A DNA stretch of 64,000 nucleotides, from NCBI GenBank assembly GCA_021613375.1, contig CM038726.1, positions 7,484,849 through 7,548,848 of the forward strand, in the 5' to 3' direction. Each line of letters opens with the position of its first letter. The first letter of the stretch is position 1. A program made the translations under genes and the position numbers. Below, in pieces: positions 13,501 through 24,851 of this stretch. This stretch comes from Megaleporinus macrocephalus (Eukaryota; Chordata; Actinopteri; Characiformes; Anostomidae). Under the pieces are notes generated by a model. That model saw only the letters and a program-made list of their open reading frames with translations, searched no databases and was not told the DNA's origin.

Positions 13501-16500
13501 TAATCCACAGTCATACTGACCCACACTCCGCTATGTGTCTAATCCACAGTCATACTGACCTTTACTCCTTTATGTGTCTAATCCACAGTCATACTGACCC
13601 ACACTCTTTTATGTATCTAATCTACAGTCATATTGACCCTCACTCCTCTATGTGTCCATTCCATAGCTATACTGACCCTCACTCCTCTATGTGTCTAATC
13701 CATAGCTATACTGACCTTCACTTCTCTATGTGTCTAATTCACAGAGAGAACATATTAACTGATCTCTACTCAGATCCCTAGAAAAGTCTGACTCGATAAA
13801 AGTAGGAGGAGCTACGACACCTGGAAGGCCAGTGACTGGTTGATCTTCTGGACGAGCCAGGTAAAGGTGCGACCGTATATGGCTTTGGCCAGGGCATCCC
13901 GAGCAGAGAGAGCCTGCTCAAGGCTGAGAGGACCGATCATCTGCAACAGATATAAAACAGGGTTACGGTCTCGTCTTCGTTAACACGTGAGCGAGAGAAA
14001 CAAGAGGGATGCCGTTTACCTCCTCTCCTTTGGCAACGATCTTCTTATGAGTGAGCGCATCGCTCAGAGACGATCCCTCCACACCCAACAGCTGACAAAA
14101 CACAACATCTGCTGCATGAGACCACTGGGTTTAAGCATGATGGTGTTCTCATCACTGCAGGAAGTTAATAAATCTGGCCTTAGTTCACCTGAGACAGGTA
14201 ATTAGTTCACCTGAGGCAGGTCTTTTATCTCACACGGATACTGAATGTAAAGCCTTGGAGCTAAGCTCTTTTCTAAACTCACAGCAGTTAACGCAGCTAT
14301 GGCACGTCAACACACTTCTTCGACTGAACAGCTGTTTGGCCATCAGCTCACACCAGAAGAACAAGCTCTAGGAGATTCATCCTGGCAGCCAATGAGCTCA
14401 GAAGCTTTGTCTAGGACTCCGACAACACAATATTTGTGTAGTTACAAGTCCAAAGTGAGGCAACATCTCGCATACTTTCACATTTGCATCATCTGAGACG
14501 CGTATCACAGCCATGACAGGCTGGAGTCCTTACAGCTGGATTGAAGAACCCAAGCAGTAGCTCAAAGTATCAAGAAATACGAATTTCACAATATGACTTA
14601 TAATGGTTTTACCTGAGACTTACAGTATATGGACAAAAGCATAGGGACGCCTACACATTACCAGAGTAATGAAGTACAAATACTTTGTTACCTTACTTAA
14701 GTAGAAATGTTGGTTATTTATACTTTACTGGAGTAATTATTATTATCTACTCCTTACATTTACACTCCATTATCAGTACTTTCTACTCCTTACATTTACA
14801 CTCCATTATCTGTACTTTCTACTCCTTACATTTACACTCCATTATCAGTACTTTCTACTCCTTACATTTACACTCCATTATCAGTACTTTCTACTCTTTA
14901 CATTTACACTCCATTATCAGTACTTTCTACTCCTTACATTTACGCTCCATTATCAGTACTTTCTACTCCTTACATTTACCCTCCATTATCAGTACTTTCT
15001 ACTCCTTACATTTACACTCCATTATCAGTACTTTCTACTCCTTACATTTACGCACCATTATCAGTACTTTCTACTCTTTACATTTACACTCCATTATCAG
15101 TACTTTCTACTCCTTACATTTACGCTCCATTATCAGTACTTTCTACTCCTTACATTTACACTCCATTATCAGTACTTTCTACTCCTTACATTTACACTCC
15201 ATTATCAGTACTTTCTACTCCTTACATTTACACTCCATTATCAGTACTTTCTACTCCTTACATTTACACTCCTTTATCAGTACTTTCTACTCCTTACATT
15301 TACACTACATTATCAGTACTTTCTACTCCTTACATTTACGCTCCATTATCGGTACTTTCTACTCCTTACATTTACGCTCCATTATCAGTACTTTCTACTC
15401 CTTACATTTACGCTGCATTATCTGTACTTTCTACTCCTTACATTTACGCACCATTATCAGCACTTTCTACTCCTTACATTTACGCTCCATTATCAGTACT
15501 TTCTACTCCTTACATTTACGCTGCATTATCTGTACTTTCTACTCCTTACATTTACGCTCCATTATCTGTACTTTCTACTCCTTACATTTACGCTCCATTA
15601 TCAGTACTTTCGACTCCTTACATTTACACTCCATTATCTGTACTTTCGACTCCTTACATTTACGCTCCATTATCAGTACTTTCGACTCCTTACATTTACG
15701 CTCCATTATCTGTACTTTCGACTCCTTACATTTACGCTCCATTATCAGTACTTTCGACTCCTTACATTTACGCTCCATTATCTGTACTTTCTACTCCTCA
15801 CATTTACGCTCCATTGTCAGTACTTTCTCCTCCTTACATTTACGCTCCATTATCTGTACTTTCTACTCCTCACATTTACGCTTCATTATCTGTACTTTCT
15901 ACTCCTTACATTTACGCTCCATTATCAGTACTTTCTACTCCTTACATTTACGCTCCATTATCAGTACTTTCTACTCCTTATATTTACGCTCCATTATCAG
16001 TACTTTCTACTCCTTACATTTACGCTCCATTATCTGTACTTTCTACTCCTTACATTTACGCTCCATTATCAGTACTTTCTACTCCTTATATTTACGCTCC
16101 ATTATCAGTACTTTCTACTCCTTACATTTACGCTCCATTATCTGTACTTTCTACTCCTTACATTTACGCTTCATTATCTGTACTTTCTACTCCTTACATT
16201 TTAAACATAGTCTCGTTACTCATATTTCATTTCAGCTTGTTTTCATTCATCTACATTTACATTCCAGTAAAGGTTATTAATAACATGTCTTTGAAGTTTG
16301 ACTTCATTACAATACTTATAGACAACTAGTCATCATATCTTCTGCTCCATAAAACACATGTTAATGCTCATCAGTAGTGGTGGGCGATATGGCCCTACAT
16401 TAATATCACAATATTTCATGGTACTTTTGTGATAACGATACTCTTGGCGATATGACAAAACATTGAATTAAAAAAAAAAACATCAAGAATACACTACTGC

Positions 16501-19500
16501 AACAAAATGAAAATTAAATTTTATTATTGCATATGATATGATTAGGCACACCTAACTGAAATATTACAAAAAATTTATCAGATTGTAACAGAAGTCAGTG
16601 ATCCAGAATGTCATGATACTAAATAATGCACTCCAAATATCTCCATATATCCAGGACTGAAGTAAAGTGAATGATACTGGACAGATAAAATCTGTCTCTA
16701 GTAGATATATAATGGGAAATGAGAAAAGTGTGAATGTTTCTTTTGCTAAAAACAGTAAAAGTAGTACCTGATGTGATAATTAGGGATGGGACGAAATGTC
16801 AGGGTATAATATCGTTCACCATATTCAAAAATGTTGGCGATATTATTGTGTACGATACAATATGGCACACCCCTACTCAGTAGTACACAGATATGCTTCT
16901 TTAATATATTTACATTGTACTAAACTACATTCATGTTCAATGGGCGTATATGTGGCTGAAACAGGAAGCCTAGCACATCCCAAATTTATCAACATTAACA
17001 TTTTAATATAACATTATAGTCATTATGGCTTTTAGAAGAATGGGGTGGGCTAGTGCACTATAGACCCCTGTGGTGCGGCCTAAGCTTTTGGCCTTCTTTA
17101 CATTACTTAGTAGTTGTGAAAGCAGTACTTTTACACTTTTACTGGAGTAAAAAGCTTGAGTTCATACTCATTAGATTAATCGACTAACTGACTCTGTTCT
17201 AGCTCAGGTCTGTCAAAATCTTCAACCTCAAACTCACCTAACCAACCAGTATGAAGCTTGCTTTGTGTACTGGTAGGCAGTCAGTCGTGCTGGAACAATA
17301 AAAGGGACCTTCCCCAAAGTTGGAAGCATACCAATTGAGATTTCTCTTCGCTGGAACTAAGGGGAGGCTAAAACACCCCAATAGCATTATCCCTCCTCCA
17401 CCAAACTTTACAGTTGGTACAGTGCAGTCAGGCTCCCAGATGTAGGGCCTAGATGCAGCTGCTTTGCAGCCTTGGAAACTCCATGCCATGAAAAGCCAGA
17501 TGAGGTTTGGAGCTCTGCAGTTACTGAAACTTCTTTGTGGCTGAGCTGCTGTGGATCCTGAACACTTCCACTTTTAAATAATACCACAGTCGATCCAAGG
17601 AAACTTGCACCACATTGAAATCTGTATGGTGGTAACGGGACTGAACAAAACACCTGAATTCAAAGATTAAGAGGTGTGTCCCAATACTTCTGTCCATATA
17701 GTGTATATTTGGAAGTGACCTACCTCACTTGAGGCTGTAACTGTTAAATTAAACATGTCTGAATCAGGAAAAGTCCTTGACTCACCTCAGTCAGGAATTT
17801 AATGGGGGTCTCTGTGGTGAGGTGCGTCTGCCCATACTCGTCCTCTCCAAACTGGGTGTTTCCCAAATGCAGGACGCTGGCGACCACCTTCAGTAGCTCC
17901 TACAGTAACAGGACATTTTGGTAGATGAGGTACATGTATTGGGGGGGTGTGTCCGTGTGTATGTGTGTGTATGTGCCGTACCTCCACCTCCTCTTCACTG
18001 AAACCGATGACGCTGAAAGCTTTGCTGACAGTTTTCCAGCTGTTCTTATCGTTGATAGAGCTCACTCTTGGACAGTTTCCCTGTTGGACGATTTGAAAAA
18101 GAATGAAACTCATTCAACTTTTTGACTCACCGTGTTATACAGTCTACTCATATTACTATATCCATTTTAAAGAACAGTAGTAAACACATTAAGAACTACC
18201 TATACTGCCAAACACAGCTATTTAGACCTACAATCATTGGCGTAGGAGCTGGGACGGATGGGGGGGACATGTCCCACCCAGTATCAGAAACAGGTGGATT
18301 TGTCCCATCCAAAAATTAAACCGCAGAGAAGCAGAGACTGTTAAAAAAACACTTTTATGCCAAACACAGCTATTTAGACCTACAATCATTGGCGTAGGAG
18401 CTGGGACGGATGGGGGGGACATGTCCCACCCAATATCAGAAACAGGTGGATTTTTCCCACCCAAAATTTAAACCGCAGAGAAGCAGAAACTGTTAAAAAA
18501 AAAAAAAACACTGTTATGCCAAACACAGCTATTTAGACCTACAATCATTGGCGTAGGAGCTGGGACGGATGGGGGGGACATGTCCCACCCAATATCAGAA
18601 ACAGGTAGATTTTTCCCACCCAAAATTTAAACCGCAGAGAAGCAGAAACTGTTAAAAAAAACACTTTTATGCCAAAGACAGCTCTTTAGACCTACAATCA
18701 TTGGCGTAGGAGCTGGGGCGGATGGGGGGGACATGTCCCACCCAGTATCAGAAACAGGTGGATTTTTCCCACCCAAAATTTAAACCGCAGAGAAGCAGAA
18801 ACTGTTAAAAAAACACTTTTATGCCAAAGACAGCTCTTTAGACCTACAATCATTGGCGTAGGAGCTGGGGGGGGGGGGGACATGTCCCACCCAGTATCAG
18901 AAACAGGTGGATTTGTCCCACCCAAAATATAAACCGCAGAGAAGCAGAAACTGTTAAAAAAACACTTTTATGCCAAACACAGCTATTTAGACCTACAATC
19001 ATTGGCGTAGGAGCTGGGACGGATGGGGGGGACATGTCCCACCCAATATCAGAAACAGGTGGATTTGTCCCACCCAAAATTTAAACCGCAGAGAAGCAGA
19101 AACTGTTAAAAAACACTTTTATGCCAAACACAGCTCTTTAGACCTACAATCATTGGCGTAGGAGCTGAGGCGGATGGGGGGGGACATGTCCCACCCAATA
19201 TCAGAAACAGGTGGATTTGTCCCACCCAAAATTTAAACTGCCGAGAAGCAGAAACTGTTAAAAAAACACTTTTATGCCAAAGACAGCTCTTTAGACCTAC
19301 AATCATTGGCGTAGGAGCTGGGGCGGATGGGGGGGACATGTCCCACCCATTATCAGAAACAGGTGGATTTGTCCCACCCAAAATTTAAACCGCAGAGAAG
19401 CAGAAACTGTTAAAAAAAACACTGTTATGCCAAACACAGCTATTTAGACCTACAATCGTTGGCGTAGGAGCTGAGGCGGATGGGGGGGACATGTCCCACC

Positions 19501-22500
19501 CAATATCAGAAACTTAAATTTAAACCACAGAGAAGCAGAAACTGTTAATACACTTTTATTTTGAAAGCGGGTTTTGGCAGCCTTCGCAATTCACACGCTG
19601 GGTTTGTTGTTAGCAACGGGCTCTGGTTGTTAGGTGGTCTTTCACTTTGTTGAGGCTTGTCTTGAGTTAGCAGCTGCACTGACTCGAGCTCTCGCCTCAT
19701 TGGTGCGTTGGGTGGATCACACCAGCTTTAAACTCGAGGTCAGTGATGAGAGTAAAGAATAGCAACGATGACCATATTTACTGCAATAGAACAGCCTTAA
19801 TATAATGTGTTGTTATGGTAACAGACTAGGAGGGTTTGGGTTAGCTAACGTTTATATTAACTTTAGTCAGAAAGCACTCGTAAAGTTACATTACTCTCTG
19901 GCCACGCCCCAAACTGCAGACTGCTACTACACTACATGTGTAAACTAATAAAATATAATAAATAAAATAAATTAATTAATAAATAATAATAAAATAAATA
20001 GAAGTGCTTTCAGACAATACGTAGCACACGGCTACAGACCTTGACCAGGTAGTGGTACTGCTGGGGGCTGGTCTTGTCCAGGCCGAATCTCCTCAGCAGT
20101 GCGCTGTCTCCTGACTCCAAGAGCTGGTAGAAAATGTGGAAGTTCCTCTCGCCATGGTTCTGATGCACCACCCGAGATTTCTCCAGCAGGTAGTTCAGGA
20201 TGTGACCACCGATAGGAGCACCCTGGCCGGGGGACAGTAAGCAACCCAGAGGGTGAGGATCACGTTTTTTTCTACAGAATCATAATTAAGCCAAATTGAG
20301 GAGGTCATCAATTTAGGTCAGAGGTTAGACCTGGTAACCCACCAAACGCTGTACCACATTCGTTTTCCAAGTCTGAAACTTGGAAACTTGGTCTACAGTA
20401 GTATGTAAGATGCACGTAGAGGGGACAACACGACATGCCAACGTTCTCGAATGATTCTAACACGCTTGACTGTTCTGCTGACCTTGTAGTCAAACTGCAC
20501 ATCCATGTATTTCCCAAACCGGCTGGAGTTGTCATTCCGCAGGGTTTTGGCGTTCCCGAAAGCCTGCAGATGGAGAGAGAGAGAACAGAGAAGGAGGAGA
20601 ACCTGGATTACACTGGAGACATGCGTTCCCTGAGTCTGGGTCTATAATCCTATGTGCTGTGGCAGAACTGAAATACTGTTTGGCTTCACCAAACTATTCC
20701 TTTAAACACAGGAATGGACGGATGGACGAAGGTAAGGACTAACAGGTGAGCAGATTGACGGACAGACGAACAAACGAAAGGACGAAGTAATATATGAAGG
20801 AATACCTCCAGTACGGGCGTGGACTGCAGTAGTCTCTCTCTCTCTAATAGACTGGATGTATATACGAGTCTATATGAGTATGAGTATCTCCAGTACGGGC
20901 GTGGACTGCAGTAGTCTCTCTCTCTCTCTAATAGACTGGATGTATATACGAGTCTATATGAGTATGAGTATCTCCAGTACGGGCGTGGACTGCAGTAGTC
21001 TCTCTCTCTCTCTAATAGACTGGATGTATATACGAGTCTATATGAGTATGAGTACCTCCAGTACGGGCGTGGACTGCAGTAGTCTCTCTCTCTCTCTCTA
21101 ATAGACTGGATGTATATACGAGTATATATGAGTATGAGTACCTCCAGTACGGGCGTGGACTGCAGTAGTCTCTCTCTCTAATAGACTGGATGTATATACG
21201 AGTCTATATGAGTATGAGTATCTCCAGTACGGGCGTGGACTGCAGTAGTCTCTCTCTCTCTCTAATAGACTGGATGTATATACGAGTCTATATGAGTAGG
21301 AGTACCTCCAGTACGGGCGTGGACTGCAGTAGTCTCTCTCTCTCTCTGATAGACTGGATGTATATACGAGTATATATGAGTATGAGTATCTCCAGTACGG
21401 GCGTGGACTGCAGTAGTCTCTCTCTCTAATTGACTGGATGTATATACGAGTCTATATGAGTATGAGGACCTCCTGTACGGGCGTGGACTGCAGTAGTCTC
21501 TCTCTCTCTCTGATAGACTGTATGTATATATGAGTCTATATGAGTATGAGTACCTCCAGTACGGGCGTGGACTGCAGTAGTCTCTCTCTCTCTAATAGAC
21601 TGGATGTATATACGAGTCTATATGAGTATGAGTACCTCCAGTACGGGTGTGGACTGCAGTAGTCTCTCTCTCTCTCTAATAGACTGGATGTATATACGAG
21701 TCTATATGAGTATGAGTACCTCCAGTACGGGCGTGGACTGCAGTAGTCTCTCTCTCTCTCTAATAGACTGGATGTATATACGAGTCTATATGAGTAGGAG
21801 TACCTCCAGTACGGGTGTGGACTGCAGTAGTCTCTCTCTCTCTCTCTCTAATAGACTGGATGTATATACGAGTCTATATGAGTAGAAGTATCTCCAGTAC
21901 GGGCGTGGACTGCAGTAGTCTCTCTCTCTCTCTAATAGACTGGATGTATATACGAGTCTATATGAGTATGAGTACCTCCAGTACGGGCGTGGACTGCAGT
22001 AGTCTCTCTCTCTCTGATAGACTGGATGTATATACGAGTCTATATGAGTATGAGTACCTCCAGTACGGGCGTGGACTGCAGTAGTCTCTCTCTCTCTAAT
22101 AGACTGGATGTATATACGAGTCTATATGAGTATGAGTACCTCCAGTACGGGCGTGGACTGCAGTAGTCTCTCTCTCTCTCTGATAGACTGGATGTATATA
22201 CGAGTCTATATGAGTAGGAGTACCTCCAGTACGGGCGTGGACTGCAGTAGTCTCTCTCTGATGGACTGTGTGTTGTTGCGTGTTGGGCACATGGTGGTGT
22301 AGTATTGCAGGATCTTCTTGGATGCTTCCGTTTTCCCTGCTCCGCTCTCTCCAGAGATCAGGATACACTGGTCCTTCCTCTCCGTCCTCACGGCCCGGTA
22401 CGAGTTATCCGCTAAGGCGTAACTGGGACAACAAACAGCGAGACTTTAATCTTTTTTTTTTTTTATTTGGTTACAGCTATACAAACAATGGCAGCTCATG

Positions 22501-24778
22501 TTAACATTATAGAATCTGTGTTTATAGGTTACAGCAGTGTGGCACACGGTGTCGGAGGCCTGGTTTCGAGATGGCTTAACACCTCCGCACTGTTCTTCGC
22601 AGGCGTGTGATGATTTAGACAGGCAGTTATCGGAATGCTGGGTCGGGGATATGATTACTTGGTCATTTGGGGACATTATTATATGTCAAAAGCTATCTTT
22701 CCACACAGGACGTTTTTAATTACTTAGTAAAACACTATTATTTAAATATTAATCAGTATTAATAGAGTAAGTAGAGCTTTTATATACGTCAGTGTGTTTA
22801 TTAAACTCTTTCCAAGCTTCTCCTTCTATAAACAACCCAGTATTATTATCAGTTCTCATCTAATACCTGCTTTGACTGCTCAGTACTTCATTAAGCTAAA
22901 TCAAGATTACTGCTGAAGGAACTGAACACATTCATACAATGTCTGGGGCGTCCAGGAGAAATCTGGAACCTAACTTTGTTCTTCAAACTGGAGCTCAAAA
23001 TCTGATCTACTTCTCTCACAATAAGATATTCATGTTACTTTGTATTGTATGTCTGATTATTTACATCTGTTCTAATCAGATCTGCTGTTCTTACTGGTGA
23101 ACATACACTTATTGATTAGACTTTTATACACTGAGCGTAGGTAGACCTTTGCACAGTAGTGGTATTGGACAATGAAACTGAAACACCTGGTTTTAGACCA
23201 CAATAATTTATTAGTATGGTGTAGGGCCTCCTTTTGCGGCCAATACAGCGTCAGCTCATCTCAGTAATGACATATACAAGTCCTACACAGTGGTCAGAGG
23301 AATTTTAAGACATTCTTCTTGCAGGACAGTGGTCAGGTCACTACGTGATGCTGGTGGAGGAGAACGTTTCCTGACTCGCTCCTCCAAAACACCCCAAAGT
23401 GGCTCAATAATATTTAGATCTGGTGACTGTGCAGGCCATGGGAGATGTTCAACTTCACTTTCATGTTCATCAAACCAGTCTTTCTCCAGTCTTGCTGTGT
23501 GTATTGGTGCACTGTCATCCTGATACACGGCACCACCTTCAGGATACAATGTTTGAACCATTGGATGCACATGGTCCTCCAGAAGGGTTCGGTAGTCCTT
23601 GGTAGTGACGCCCATCTAGCACAAGTATTGGGCTCAAACCATCACTGATCCACCCCCATGCTTCACTCTGGGCATGCAACAGTCTGGGTGGTACGCTTCT
23701 TTGGGGCTTCTCCACACCGTAACTCTCCCGGATGTGGGGAAAACAGTAAAGGTGGACTCAACAGAGAACAATACATGTTTACACTGTCCACAGACCAAGA
23801 TTTGATCTCCTTGCACCATTGAAACCAACGTTTGGCATTGACACGAGTGACCAAAGGTTTGGCTATAGCAGCCCGGCCGTGTGTATTGACCCTGTGGAGC
23901 TCCTGACGGACAGTTCTGGTGGAAACAGGAGTTGTTGTTAGCACCCCAACATCCCTTCCAGACAGCTTCCTCTTGCATCCACAGTTGGATGTGGTTGGTC
24001 CTTCTTGGTGGTCTGCTGACGTTACCCTGGATACCGTGGCTCTTGATACATCACAAAGACTTGCTGTCTTGGTCACAGATGCGCCAGCAAGACGTGCACC
24101 AACAGTTTGTCCTCTTTTGAACTCTGGTATGTCCCATAATGTTGTGTTATTGCAATATTTAGAGCTAAACTGTCTCTTACCTGCTAACTGAACTTCACAC
24201 TCTGCTCTTACTGGTGCAGTTAATGAAGATTGAACACCAGACTGGTCCAGTTTAGCCATGAAACCTCCCACACTAACATGACAGGTGTTTCAGTTTCATT
24301 GTCCAACCCCTGTGTATCATGGCAATTATCGTTATGGTACTAGGTCTATATAGTGCAGCCCTACTGTGGAAGAACTTCTTTGGTGGCCTCAGGATGAATC
24401 ACTCAGAGCTGTAGGTGGAAAAGGAAAGACTAGAACTGCAGCACAGTGAGCGGGGTTCCACCTACTGGCAAGAGTTCAACTCTCCACAGCCTGGGAGTGG
24501 AAAGTGTGCGCTGTTACTGTATCTGCGCCACGAAGAGAGTGTGTTTTTGTGTGTGTGCGCGTATGGGGTCCAATCACCGGAGTCTCCAGGAAGCGTGAGT
24601 CACTCTGAGAGAACGAGCAGAATGTTCTCCGGGATTCCCATGACCCGCACGCACCGACTTACATGTGAGGAGAGATCTCGTAGAAGTTCACTCCCCTGTA
24701 GCGCTCCATGTGCTGCTTGGAGTAGATCTCCAACTCCCTGTACGGGTTCACCGACACCAACACAGAGCCAATGTACGT

Positions 24779-24851
<73 letters not shown>

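Larger units (their letters stand above)
14631..17705 (-). mobile_element. Disrupted Tc1-like element, ends 3.1 kb apart
   Basis: The left end 14631-14652 (ATATGGACAAAAGCATAGGG) is the inverse of the right end 17672-17705 (CCCAATACTTCTGTCCATAT). Near the right end the minus strand encodes transposase pieces ([23 protein letters not shown] and GCFS) in two frames (17238-17653). The N- and C-terminal parts are absent. The interval now holds a 36-bp array and another dispersed repeat, so the two ends may belong to one inflated element or to two insertions. Confidence 0.55.

Noticed and set aside
14745..16200. CRISPR array (36-bp regular units)
   Set aside because: Units are contiguous without spacers.
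14685..16280. 531-codon plus-strand frame
   Set aside because: A 36-bp repeat is a multiple of three and stays open in several frames; strict 12-residue periodicity and no protein family.
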